Assembly (NCBI RefSeq): GCF_003363265.1
Contig: NZ_QRBF01000001.1
Span: forward strand, 434,001 to 498,000
DNA: 64,000 bases
Direction of reading: 5' to 3'
Origin: Dyella psychrodurans
GTDB lineage: Bacteria; Pseudomonadota; Gammaproteobacteria; Xanthomonadales; Rhodanobacteraceae
Both the position numbers and the translations under genes were made by a program. Each line of letters begins with the position of its first letter. Within the stretch, counting starts at the first letter, position 1. Shown piece by piece: positions 18,067-26,862 of the stretch. The notes below the pieces were generated by a model that was not told the DNA's origin, ran no database searches, and was given only the letters and a program-made list of their open reading frames with translations.

Positions 18067-18603
18067 TTACATGCCGCCTTCAATCGAGTTGCTGAATCGA
18101 TTCTCTTGCCGCACATACACCAAATTACTTTTAATCGACTTCAGGGTTTTGGGCAACTCGGATGGATCGAGCGCGGTCAACGGCACGCCGGTATCCGCAA
18201 CGCCAAGTTCACGATTTCCCTTGCACAGAGCCGATGCGATGAGTACGTCGCCAGCACGGATGTTATTAATGGTCTTGAGCACTGGATTTTCGCCACAGTA
18301 AGTCCCTTTGAAAGGACGCTCATTTCCTCCAACATAGAGGACAATTCGAGTGGTGTTGGCATTAATCTCGCCATTGCCAGGCGCGCTGGTGCGCGACGCG
18401 TTTGCTTCCAGTATCGACTCGTTCGTGATCGTCGGAACCTGATTATGCAATTCGATGCGAACGGCATCGCCCTGATAGTCAGTGGGTTGTTGTGCGTGCG
18501 ATACACCTACGGATGCGGCCATAGATAAAACCAGCAACCGCGCTGCTGAAACAGAAAATTTACGACGAATGGACGTTTGTGCATTTTGAGTTGACGTTGT
18601 CAT
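18067..18603 (-). CDS. Secreted hypothetical protein
   Basis: 178 residues with a long signal peptide (positively charged to about residue 15, hydrophobic core LLVLSMAASVGVS, cleavage near HAQ). The ATG has GGGAGA upstream. The mature part includes RIVLYVGGNERPF and NIRAGDVLIASALCKGNREL, with two cysteines that could pair. No family is recognised. It stands alone, convergent with DoxX. Confidence 0.65.
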   Translation of the reverse strand: MTTSTQNAQTSIRRKFSVSAARLLVLSMAASVGVSHAQQPTDYQGDAVRIELHNQVPTITNESILEANASRTSAPGNGEINANTTRIVLYVGGNERPFKGTYCGENPVLKTINNIRAGDVLIASALCKGNRELGVADTGVPLTALDPSELPKTLKSIKSNLVYVRQENRFSNSIEGGM

Positions 18604-19038
18604 GAGAATATCTCCCGGTTGTTTCGCGGCGAAGCATTTTCGTCGTGAGTGTCATCTGATGTGAGTTCAAAGCGAGTGCTTGTGAAATGAATTCAAGTCC
18701 ACCGTGTTGGCGGTGTTTCTTGAACGCAGGGCTATTCTGAGCCAGCTTGATCATGACTAAAAATGCATTGTTTATAGATTTCGCATGCCTTTTATATATG
18801 TCATGCCATAAGGTGTTCTCACGACAATCTCCTCATTCGCACCATGACCGCGATCGCGCCCCGTGCTTAGGTGGAAACGTCTCTGACCCATTCCACGCCT
18901 CGTTCAAGGTGCTTCACTTGGTTTAGATGCCACCCCGCAGTCCGCCCTGGTGGTGGTAAAATCAGACACATTCGTTGCTTGGTATCCACACGGCAAGACA
19001 ACCCGGGCTTTTCGGCCTAGCGCCAAGGGGTGACTGTC
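18604..19038. other. Intergenic region before the sulfite dehydrogenase genes
   Basis: 435 bp without a gene. The central part (18750-18830) is AT-rich and probably carries the promoters of the leftward secreted protein and the rightward sorAB-like genes. No clear hairpin or repeat was found. Confidence 0.4.
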
Positions 19039-20280
19039 ATGAGCAAGGAATTGAGGTGCGACACGCCGTCGCGGCGCCGCTTTCTGCAGGCGGCCGGCCT
19101 CTTTGGTTCCATTCGCTTGCTCGGTGGGAGTACCGCGCTGGGAGCCACGGCAAACTCGGTCCGGCTGCCATTCGTCAACGGCGAGCGAGAGCTCACTCGT
19201 GCCTTTCCTCAAAAGGGCGAGATGATTCTTCTGCGGACGCGGCCGCCGTTGCTGGAAACGCCATTCGATGTATTTGATCACGGTGTTTTCACGCCCAATG
19301 ATCGGTTCTTCGTGCGCTGGCATCTACCTTATATTCCCACTCAGATCGATGCGGAGGCGTTTCGTCTCACGGTGCATGGGCACCTCAGCAAGCCGCTGTC
19401 ACTTAGCCTGCACCAGCTCATGACCGAATTTGAGTCGGTTGAGATCGCAGCGATCAATCAGTGTTCCGGTAACTCGCGTGGATTCTTTAATCCTCGCGTT
19501 CCAGGCGGCCAGTGGGCCAACGGCGCCATGGGTTGCGCACGCTGGACTGGCGTGCGCCTGAAGGATGTGCTCGACAGGGCAGGGGTAAGTCGCGGTGCAG
19601 TACAGGTGCGCTTCAACGGATTGGACAGCGGCATTCTCGCGGCTACGCCCGATTTCCTGAAATCGCTCGACATCGATCATGCAAGGGATGGCGAGGTCAT
19701 GATCGCCTACGGCATGAACGGAGAGCAGTTGCCGGTACTGAATGGATTCCCATTGCGGCTGATCGTTCCGGGCTGGTACTCCACCTACTGGGTGAAGATG
19801 CTCAATGACATCGAGGTACTGAACAAGGCCGACGATAACTATTGGATGGCCAAGGCATACCTCATACCGGACACTCCGCATGCGAGCATTACGCCAGGCC
19901 AGACGGGGTTCAAGAGTGTGCCCATCAATCGCATGGTGCCGCGCTCTTTCATCACCAATCTGCGCGACGGTGACCGTGTGCTCGTGGGGCATACCGTAGA
20001 GATCCGCGGCATCGCCTTTGGCGGCGACACCGGATTATCCAAGGTGGTCTGGTCGAGAGATGGGGGAGCGCACTGGACGGACGCCACCCTGGAAGAAGAC
20101 CACGGTAAATACTGCTTCCGACGCTGGAACGCCCATTTCACGCCAACCGCGCGTGGTGAAAGCGTGCTAATGGTCAAAGCGATCAACACCCGTGGTGTTG
20201 AGCAGCCAGCCACTGCCAATTGGAATCCCGGCGGCTTCATGCGTAATGTGGCCGAATCGACCAAAATCACCATCGCCTAA
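19039..20280 (+). CDS. Sulfite dehydrogenase molybdopterin subunit (SorA-like)
   Basis: 413 residues from the ATG at 19039 (AAGGGG 8 bp upstream; a GTG at 19030 is the alternative). A twin-arginine signal SRRRFLQAAG opens the protein, so the folded cofactor enzyme goes to the periplasm. The sulfite oxidase fold is shown by AAINQCSGNSRG with the molybdenum-ligating Cys142, then ARWTGVRLKDVLDRAG and the Mo-co dimerisation beta domain at the C-terminus (SKVVWSRDGGAHW). Known relatives oxidise sulfite and pass electrons to a c-type cytochrome, and the next gene is one. A sulfane dehydrogenase (SoxC-like) role is possible but no sox genes are seen. Confidence 0.85.
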   Translation: MSKELRCDTPSRRRFLQAAGLFGSIRLLGGSTALGATANSVRLPFVNGERELTRAFPQKGEMILLRTRPPLLETPFDVFDHGVFTPNDRFFVRWHLPYIPTQIDAEAFRLTVHGHLSKPLSLSLHQLMTEFESVEIAAINQCSGNSRGFFNPRVPGGQWANGAMGCARWTGVRLKDVLDRAGVSRGAVQVRFNGLDSGILAATPDFLKSLDIDHARDGEVMIAYGMNGEQLPVLNGFPLRLIVPGWYSTYWVKMLNDIEVLNKADDNYWMAKAYLIPDTPHASITPGQTGFKSVPINRMVPRSFITNLRDGDRVLVGHTVEIRGIAFGGDTGLSKVVWSRDGGAHWTDATLEEDHGKYCFRRWNAHFTPTARGESVLMVKAINTRGVEQPATANWNPGGFMRNVAESTKITIA

Positions 20281-20290
20281 GGGCATTCTC

Positions 20291-20641
20291 ATGAAGCCTT
20301 TGCTTGTCATGCAATGCGCGGTAGCACTGGTGCTCGCGGCTTCCGGCGCGTCAATGGCACAAGAGCATCAGTCGACGCCCGTGGCGATCCATTCGGTTTC
20401 TGTTGAACTTCCGTCCAGTACGGCAACTTTTCCAGCTGGTGCGGGTTCCGACATTGCTGGTAAATGCCTAATTTGCCACTCGGCCGGCATGGTGCTCCGA
20501 CAACCGGCACTCACTCAGAGTGAGTGGAAGACCGAAATCAACAGGATGCGAAACGCATATGGAGCACCGATCCTGGACTCTGAAGTGGAAGCGCTGAGCG
20601 CATACCTGACCAAGGTAAACGCGGACCAGCAACGCCAATAA
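20291..20641 (+). CDS. Periplasmic c-type cytochrome (SorB-like)
   Basis: 116 residues from the ATG at 20291. The signal peptide ends near SMAQ. A single haem-binding motif CLICH lies at residues 59-63. Methionines at MVLRQP or RMRNAYG could be the sixth ligand. The gene starts 10 bp after the molybdopterin subunit stop codon, the arrangement of SorAB sulfite dehydrogenases, so it should be the electron acceptor for sulfite oxidation. Confidence 0.85.
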   Translation: MKPLLVMQCAVALVLAASGASMAQEHQSTPVAIHSVSVELPSSTATFPAGAGSDIAGKCLICHSAGMVLRQPALTQSEWKTEINRMRNAYGAPILDSEVEALSAYLTKVNADQQRQ

Positions 20642-20759
20642 CGTCCAGCTTCACATGCTGCCAGCTGCCGCGGCGGCGAGGCCGATGCCCGACAAAATTC
20701 GGCTTCCAGCAATACCGTCGCCCAAGAGTGGAAACACAATTAATGCAGAGGTTGGACCT

Positions 20760-21089
20760 ATGTCGTACGAGAAAGACATTGAATCGCGCCGTCATTTTCT
20801 CAAGGCTGCCGCTGGGACTGCCGCCGCCGTGGTTATAGGTGGCCTGCCGCGCTTCGCGCGCGCTGCGGATCTGCCGCATCTGGCGGAAACAGATCCTACC
20901 GCCAAGGCACTGGGCTACGTTGAAGATGCCAGCAAGGCCACCGATCCCAAGCGCGTGGCCGGCGATACCTGCGCCAACTGCCAGTTTTTCACCAATGGTC
21001 CAGGCGGTTTTGGTCCATGCCAGCTGTTCCCGGGCAAGGCTGTCAGCGCGAAGGGCTGGTGTGTTTCGCACGCGACCAAGAAAGCCTGA
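20760..21089 (+). CDS. High-potential iron-sulfur protein (HiPIP)
   Basis: 109 residues from the ATG at 20760. Tat signal SRRHFLKAAAG leads to an ARAA cleavage site. The mature domain has the HiPIP cysteine pattern Cys71-x2-Cys74, Cys87 and Cys101 (DTCANCQFF, GPCQLFPG, KGWCVSH), which binds one 4Fe-4S cluster. HiPIPs are small periplasmic electron carriers. Lying 119 bp after the sorAB-like pair, it may carry electrons from sulfite oxidation to the terminal oxidase; this is inferred from position only. Confidence 0.92.
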   Translation: MSYEKDIESRRHFLKAAAGTAAAVVIGGLPRFARAADLPHLAETDPTAKALGYVEDASKATDPKRVAGDTCANCQFFTNGPGGFGPCQLFPGKAVSAKGWCVSHATKKA

Positions 21090-21837
21090 TCATTCGTCTT
21101 ACAACAGTCAGTGATTTTACTTGCGGTCAGGTCGATGTGTACTGCAGTTGAAGACTGCAATGCGCGTAACTAATGACGCCGAAAAATATGTTTCGCCTGC
21201 GAAAGGCGCTGACTGTTGACGCGATGCTAGCTATCGCGTTATCTGTACAGGGACACTTGCGCATAACGCGGAGGCACAGGGAGCAATTCGATGTGCGTAC
21301 GTTGGCAAGGGAGCCAGCTGAGAATGGTGGCTGTGCTGGTACTGCTATCCTTTGAGTGTCACGCCCGATCGGTAATTCCAAATAATGCACATAGGAAGCT
21401 GATCGATATCGGTCAGACACTGCAGATATTGGATGGGCGTCCGTACCCGTGCGATGAGTGGGCGAACCTTCCCCTTGCTGGCCAAACGAAGCTAGATGAT
21501 CGGCCTGGGCGTGACGGCCGGCAACGGTGATGACGATTTTTGGCGAGAGCGCCGTCTGGTGCTCGGCGGACGCTCGAGCATCTGTTCTACCGACCGATCG
21601 CATTCATGCCCAATCCGCTGGGTAGCGCTTCGACGCTTTTGCGGTGGCAGCCTGCGACGGCAGGTGCGTTCAGCGATTCTTTTCAGCGCAGAGCATAACC
21701 GCTCGACGCGACGCGCTCATGTACGTGGCGCAAGTTCAGGACCGTTTCGGTGACTCGTATGGGAATTTTTCCAGCACTTAAGGTAGCTGGGTTAGCGCCG
21801 ATGACGACAGCAGTATGCACGCATAAGGAGCATGTCT
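21090..21837. other. Long intergenic region at the left edge of the foreign-looking island
   Basis: 748 bp with no convincing gene. Several short frames exist (for example a plus-strand frame at 21291-21530 with a weak hydrophobic start), but none has a domain, a good start or consistent codon use. It marks the shift from GC-rich metabolic genes to the more AT-rich island and may contain decayed material. Confidence 0.4.
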
Positions 21838-22218
21838 ATGGACCCTGTTCAAGTTGCAGCCACGTCAGCGGAAGGACTTTATGGCGCGTACGCAACGCGT
21901 GGATTGCGGCTCAGCAAAGCAATGTCTGTCCGAGGTATCACCAAGATAAGCGTCCTGGCAAAACAATTGAACGTTTCGGAGAGTGCGGTTAGTCGATGGC
22001 GAAACGAGGGCCCAATGACCCTCCAGAACGTTGTGGCACTTTGCGTCGAACTAAGCATGAGCGCCGATTGGCTACTTTTTGGTATCGGAGATATGGAGCT
22101 AAATACTGCCTGTGCAATTACTACTTTTACATCTGTTTCGAAGCATCTGCGTGCGCTACCTTCGCCGGTCCGTGAGAGTCTTCTGACGTTTCTCGAAACT
22201 CTCGTAAAGACGCATTGA
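21838..22218 (+). CDS. Cro/C1-type helix-turn-helix regulator
   Basis: 126 residues. The ATG at 21838 has AAGGAG 7 bp upstream; the ATG at 21832 is only 1 bp from it, so the later one is chosen. The HTH is at about residues 30-75 (KISVLAKQLNVSESAVSRWRN, then ALCVELSMSADWLLFG). The DWLLFG ending is typical of phage-type repressors of the XRE family. The C-terminal 40 residues are a short helical tail, and no peptidase domain is present. As the first gene of the island it may regulate the operon facing it. Confidence 0.75.
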   Translation: MDPVQVAATSAEGLYGAYATRGLRLSKAMSVRGITKISVLAKQLNVSESAVSRWRNEGPMTLQNVVALCVELSMSADWLLFGIGDMELNTACAITTFTSVSKHLRALPSPVRESLLTFLETLVKTH

Positions 22219-22605
22219 ATAAGACGTAACTAAATGCCGCAACGCTAAAACCGATTATGTCGGAATCTTGCCGTTTGGCGAAAAATGTAACGTGCTGAGT
22301 TGAGATGAAAAAACGTCACTTACGATGCGAGGTGGAATCGCACACGACGATGTGAGTGAAGTCCCGCCAACGATGCCGAAAGAGGGTGCCATTCACGCAC
22401 GTGAAGCCTAGAGTATCGTCTGCGAGACCGCGGCCTCATTGAGCACGATGACAAAGAGCTGCACGGGTCATGCTAACTATGCAAGGCATTCGGACACCGA
22501 CCGTAACTTTGACACTGCGGTCGTTGTCGACGAGAACGTTAGCTTGGCGTATTGGAGTAGCGTGCAGGAAAATGATCAAAAGATGGACCCAAAGCGACGT
22601 ACTTG
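22219..22605. other. Intergenic region between HTH gene and the unknown-protein operon
   Basis: 387 bp, convergent spacing. There is no gene, no clear terminator hairpin and no repeat. Confidence 0.4.
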
Positions 22606-23697
22606 TCACTGCGCGAGAGCGTCTTGAATCTCACTGAACTTTACTGGGCTTGTGGTTCGCCTGGGGCTCAGCTGATCGGTGTCCAGCAAGTCAGGCCTTG
22701 CAATCCGCGTGAGATCCAGCTTAAACGTGGGCTTTACTTTGCCCGGATCCGAAGGTAACAAAGCGCCTGGCTTCTCGGCGGCCGCGGTGAGTCCTGCCAC
22801 CGTGGCGCGGCTCGCGCCAAAAGACTCAACCTGATCTTTCATGAACTCGCGAACTTTAGCCTGCGTTTCTCTTTCCGTTTGGGTCACAGAAGCCACTGTC
22901 GTCTGATTGGCAGCGGTGGCTGCATGCGTGAAATAGCGAAAGGTAAATGTGCCGGCGCGAACTATCATTTTCGAGATGACGGTTTGCAGCGTAACCCCTG
23001 CCTTGGGTGAATACGTATCGGTCTTCGGGTCGTAATTGATGAATTCCTTCAACGCATCAATGACCGCGGTCACCCGGGCAGCGTCAAGATGATTGTGTGC
23101 TGAAGAATGGCCTGTCAGGTCGGTTAGCCACATCCCTGTTCCTGGAGATGTAGGGTGTTGCATCGTCGAAAAGCCACCAATCTCAAAACCGTCGTTGAAA
23201 TTGAACCCGGACATTCGCGTTGGCATACGAATCGCGCTCAAGACTCGCATTCCGTTCTCGACGACGTCGTATGTTGCCTTATCCATATCGCCAGGAATTA
23301 AGCTCAGCACGATGTCGCGCATGAAGGAGGTGCGAACGAATTCATCCATCGCATCCCAGACCATTCGATAGGTCCTATCGAATAATTCCTTAGCCTTCTT
23401 CATATCCGATAGATCTTTCTTACTCACACGGATGGCGCGAGTAAGCCGTGAGCCGGTGTCATGTTTCTTGATGAGAATGGACTTTGTCATGTCCACCGAT
23501 ACACCCTTTCTTTTCGCGAGATCCCGAATTATGGCCGACATGATGTCGGTTTCTCGCCGCAGATCTTTGAGTCCCAGTGCCCTCAGGCGTTTCAATTTCA
23601 TGGAAGTGCTTGCGCCTTTGCCCGTTCCGACCTTTTTGACTTTGGTCTTCGTTGATGACTTGGCACCTTTTTTTGTTTGCTTGTTCTTGTTGGGCAC
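22606..23697 (-). CDS. Unknown protein with lysine-rich N-terminus
   Basis: 363 residues, GTG start with AAGGAG 6 bp upstream. The first 35 residues are almost all Lys/Thr/Ser/Gly and look like a disordered nucleic-acid- or polyanion-binding tail. The rest is a mixed alpha/beta body with LRRETDIMSAIIRDLAKRKG, FDRTYRMVWDAMDEFVRTSF and FNFNDGFEIGGFSTMQHP. No known family is recognised, and there is no signal peptide or membrane segment. It is the third gene of a leftward operon after the collagen-like and 497-residue proteins, 35 bp behind the latter. Confidence 0.6.
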   Translation of the reverse strand: MPNKNKQTKKGAKSSTKTKVKKVGTGKGASTSMKLKRLRALGLKDLRRETDIMSAIIRDLAKRKGVSVDMTKSILIKKHDTGSRLTRAIRVSKKDLSDMKKAKELFDRTYRMVWDAMDEFVRTSFMRDIVLSLIPGDMDKATYDVVENGMRVLSAIRMPTRMSGFNFNDGFEIGGFSTMQHPTSPGTGMWLTDLTGHSSAHNHLDAARVTAVIDALKEFINYDPKTDTYSPKAGVTLQTVISKMIVRAGTFTFRYFTHAATAANQTTVASVTQTERETQAKVREFMKDQVESFGASRATVAGLTAAAEKPGALLPSDPGKVKPTFKLDLTRIARPDLLDTDQLSPRRTTSPVKFSEIQDALAQ

Positions 23698-23732
23698 TGG
23701 GAACTCCTTCGTATCACTGCTGAAGCAGGCGA

Positions 23733-25226
23733 CTAACGAACCAAAATCGCAGCGAGGCAGTATCGCGCCTTTTGGCCACTGGCTACGGGTGCTAGTGGCT
23801 TTACGGTAATGGTGATCGTGTTCATGCCAACCTGGACATAGTCACAGAAGTCTTCGGCCATATAGTCGCTGGTACGAACAATGATGTCCGTGCGATTGGC
23901 GGTGGATCCGTTTCCTTGCGTCGCATCCACCGTTTGCTGGGGCAAATCAACACCATTGATAGTTATCGCGAGCGCGATAGGGGCGTCGTCGACCTTCCAG
24001 TGTTTGAGCAACAAGGTCAGATCGCCGACAGTGTCGGTTACCTTGAAAGCCATCGTGTAGGTCGCGGAAGTTAAAGAAACGTCGGCAATCATGCCCGGAG
24101 CAAAACCCGACGCTTTACAAAGCAACGTGTTCGTCGGTGACGCCAGGAGGAGTGCCCCCTTGCCTACAGGAGGAAATTGGCTTGCGTCGCACTTGTTGAA
24201 GTTGATCCCGGCATCGTTACGGGCGGGGGTGAGAGGATTCAACGCGAGACATTCCAATTGCCACCACGTCAGCGATAGGGACATCTGGTTCGTCGCTGCA
24301 CTGCCGAGAGTCGCCGAGATGGTGTAGCTGCCCGGCGCACCCAGCCTTTGATGGGAGGCAAGTGCATACTTACTGCCGACGTTGAGCGTAAGGATGTTGG
24401 CATCAACATCCGGAAGGTCTCCATTTGGAGTGAAGCTCCATTCTGCAGTGAACGTGAAATCTGTCCCAAACTGAGACAACTGAGACGGTGGAAGAACGCA
24501 GTCGTCCATCAGCATGCGGTCTATGATCGCTTGGGGCAGGTCGATGCTTCCCTTGCTGTCAAGACTGCGAAATTGCATGACGTCCCACGGGTACTCCTGG
24601 CCGCACACCCAACCCGCCTGGAGGTTCTCTTTGTCGATCTTTGAGTAGATGCCCCAGTCTTTAATGGAATAGGAATCCTGCTGTCCCATGCCATGTGTCG
24701 TCGCGGTTCCGGATGAGTTGGATGACTCTCGGGACTGCTGATCGGTGTACGCGTGCTCGTAACTCAACCCGACGGTGAACATCGGGAAGTCCATCATCAC
24801 GCCACCCTGCACGTTAACCCCGAAGGAGTTCGTTTGCGCAGTGGAAGAGCCGACCGACTGTCCCATGGAGCTGGTCAACTGCTTGTCGGATGAATCGCTT
24901 CGCGATGTGGTTATGCTCGAATTGACCGTGATCGGGGAATAGTTGTGCAGTCGTAAGCCGTTTGCTTGAGCGGGGACGTCCGATACCAACGATTTCTCGA
25001 AATTGAAGATCGCTGGGTAGTTCATGTATTGCGTCAGTGAGCCGGCACCGATGTTGACCGGGTTCTGGTTGTAAATCGATGCTTTGAGCGCCGACTGAAT
25101 GTGAAACACCGGCTTGGAGAGCAGGTCGATAGTCGCAATTTTTTTGGTGACAAAGAGCTTCAGCAATAGGGTGCCGTTACCCTGCAAGGACTGGTGCTGC
25201 TCGATAGCGTAAAGATCGGGAATCAT
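23733..25226 (-). CDS. Unknown 497-residue beta-rich protein
   Basis: Start ATG at 25226 with GAGAGG about 9 bp upstream; a GTG three codons earlier is the alternative. No signal peptide. Residues about 95-185 are rich in Ser, Thr, Gly and Gln with alternating strand pattern (QSVGSSTAQTNSFGVNVQGG, MFTVGLSYEHAYT), a composition seen in amphipathic hairpins of pore-forming proteins. That is only a resemblance. The C-terminal half repeats short beta motifs (TYTMAFKVTDTVGDLTLLL, DIIVRTSDYMAEDFCDYVQV). No family is recognised. It lies 20 bp behind the collagen-like gene, in one operon. Confidence 0.6.
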   Translation of the reverse strand: MIPDLYAIEQHQSLQGNGTLLLKLFVTKKIATIDLLSKPVFHIQSALKASIYNQNPVNIGAGSLTQYMNYPAIFNFEKSLVSDVPAQANGLRLHNYSPITVNSSITTSRSDSSDKQLTSSMGQSVGSSTAQTNSFGVNVQGGVMMDFPMFTVGLSYEHAYTDQQSRESSNSSGTATTHGMGQQDSYSIKDWGIYSKIDKENLQAGWVCGQEYPWDVMQFRSLDSKGSIDLPQAIIDRMLMDDCVLPPSQLSQFGTDFTFTAEWSFTPNGDLPDVDANILTLNVGSKYALASHQRLGAPGSYTISATLGSAATNQMSLSLTWWQLECLALNPLTPARNDAGINFNKCDASQFPPVGKGALLLASPTNTLLCKASGFAPGMIADVSLTSATYTMAFKVTDTVGDLTLLLKHWKVDDAPIALAITINGVDLPQQTVDATQGNGSTANRTDIIVRTSDYMAEDFCDYVQVGMNTITITVKPLAPVASGQKARYCLAAILVR

Positions 25227-25246
25227 TGTTCTCACCTCTCGCCTAA

Positions 25247-26458
25247 TTAAGCTGCGGGGGGCGCGTAAGTGCCCGGGATCAGCTGGGGTGGGGCACCAAA
25301 TTGCGAACCATCGGTACCTTTCGCGCCGTTGTTGCCCGCGGCGCCGTTATTGCCTTTGGAACCATCGCGGCTGCCGTGACCACCGCTACCAGCAGTACCG
25401 CCATCGCCGCGCGCCCCCGCCGGGCCTAATGCGCCGCCCTTACCGGGCTTCGCCATCGCACCCTGGTATACGAAGAAGTTGGCGCCTTGCTGATTCGAAG
25501 GGAGGTTGACGAAAAGCTGTCCGCCATTGGGCGAATTTCCGCCTTGTCCGCCATTTCCACCCAGGCCGCCATCGCCACCGTTACCGCCGTTGCCGCCGTC
25601 GGTTCCCTCGCAGCCGGAGCTGCATCCATTACCTCCGTTGCCACCTTTCTGACCCTGGCCGCCGGCACCGCCCGCACCACCGTCACCACCTTGCCCAGAT
25701 TGACCGAAGATCACCAAGGGAGCTTGCGGGGAGGCAAACGATGCGACGTTGATGGAGGAGAGAATGCTCGGCAAACCATCTTGTCCCTCTTTGCCGTCAT
25801 GGCCTTTGTTGCCCGGCTGACCATTAACACCATTGCCGCCACTACCGGCGCCTGTGCATATGCCAGGCGTAGGCGTGGGTGCATCGGGGCCGTTGGGTGC
25901 AGGATTTTGACTGTCGCCAGGACTTCCCGCGGAACCAGCAGAGCCGGGCGCACCCAATATTCCAATGTGATAAGGGCGAGTTCCCCCTTTCACGATCTTG
26001 AGCTGCTCGGTAACCCAGAGGGTGAACTGCGTGTTCTGGAGCACGTACGAACCGCCGTTGAACGTAAGGTTCTCGCAGGCAATGAACACTGGGGCAGTCC
26101 CGGCCGGAAAGATCGCATCTGACGTCAGCGTGATATCGGATCCGACGGTAACGGCGACCTCCATGGGAAACCGTTTGTCGAAGAAGGTCTTGCCGATCTC
26201 GGTATCTAGCGCATGCACGCCACCGGTGAGGAAATCACTGAAGTGATGCAGGCCCGCTTGATAGCAGTCCCTGCAACAGCTCTCAGCGAGATGGTGTCGA
26301 GCGTACGGGCGGTGCTCTTGGCTAATGCCATTGATTGCACCGAACAGCTCTTTGAAATGCTCAGGGGATTTGGCGACGACTTTCGTTTCGATGACATCGC
26401 CTCTCCGAATGCGGTCCAGATCGAGGTTAAGGGCCTTGGCCAGCTGCAAGATGGACAT
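25247..26458 (-). CDS. Collagen-like glycine-rich protein
   Basis: 403 residues from the ATG at 26458 (GGAG 7 bp upstream). The first 150 residues are a folded head with four cysteines (ESCCRDCYQ and FIACENLTF), then a beta segment. From about residue 160 Gly-X-Y stretches dominate, in three blocks: GAPGSAGSAGSPG, a long run with GGNGGNGGDGGLGGNGG, and GALGPAGARGDGG to GNNGAAGNNGAKG. They are separated by beta spacers such as INVASFASPQAPLVIFGQSG. Bacterial collagen-like proteins form triple-helical stalks, but here no secretion signal is visible. First gene of a three-gene leftward operon. Confidence 0.75.
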   Translation of the reverse strand: MSILQLAKALNLDLDRIRRGDVIETKVVAKSPEHFKELFGAINGISQEHRPYARHHLAESCCRDCYQAGLHHFSDFLTGGVHALDTEIGKTFFDKRFPMEVAVTVGSDITLTSDAIFPAGTAPVFIACENLTFNGGSYVLQNTQFTLWVTEQLKIVKGGTRPYHIGILGAPGSAGSAGSPGDSQNPAPNGPDAPTPTPGICTGAGSGGNGVNGQPGNKGHDGKEGQDGLPSILSSINVASFASPQAPLVIFGQSGQGGDGGAGGAGGQGQKGGNGGNGCSSGCEGTDGGNGGNGGDGGLGGNGGQGGNSPNGGQLFVNLPSNQQGANFFVYQGAMAKPGKGGALGPAGARGDGGTAGSGGHGSRDGSKGNNGAAGNNGAKGTDGSQFGAPPQLIPGTYAPPAA

Positions 26459-26862
26459 ATTCACTCCATTGACGCGCGTTGGTGTGGTTGTAATGCGTAA
26501 GAAAAGCGGATCGGAGCAAACAGCTACCCACTCCGGCAACTGCCAGATGAATGTCTCTGTATGCGTGGTCCCCTTTAGCCTTCAAAGCGTCCGAATTCGG
26601 CGCTTGAGCGCGAGGAAATTTATGAGAACGAATACGGCCAACAACGTGACGTCCATCACAGCATGGATGAGTGAAGATGCACTTCACAATGTATCGCTTG
26701 CATGTGATGCCTTGCTTCCTTGCACGTGATGCAAGGTCTTTCAGAGGCGTGCAAATGAGTTGCGCCCTAAGCTAAGAAGAAGGCGTACGCAGTGCTTAGC
26801 TGCTACAGCGTTTGGGTGTTTTAGCGCGGAAAACACGCTCAATTCCAGAGGGATCTCACACG
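26459..26862. promoter_or_regulatory. Divergent control region of the island, with 11-bp direct repeats
   Basis: 404 bp between the collagen-like operon and the ketosynthase gene. It contains two near-identical 11-mers, GCATGTGATGC (26700-26710) and GCACGTGATGC (26722-26732), 22 bp apart start to start, i.e. two helical turns, both preceded by CTT or CTTG. They look like operator half-sites for a regulator acting on one or both operons. Confidence 0.55.

Noticed and set aside
25426-25965. Repetitive DNA in the collagen-like gene as a CRISPR or tandem repeat array
   Set aside because: Irregular Gly-X-Y codon repeats without fixed repeat or spacer units.
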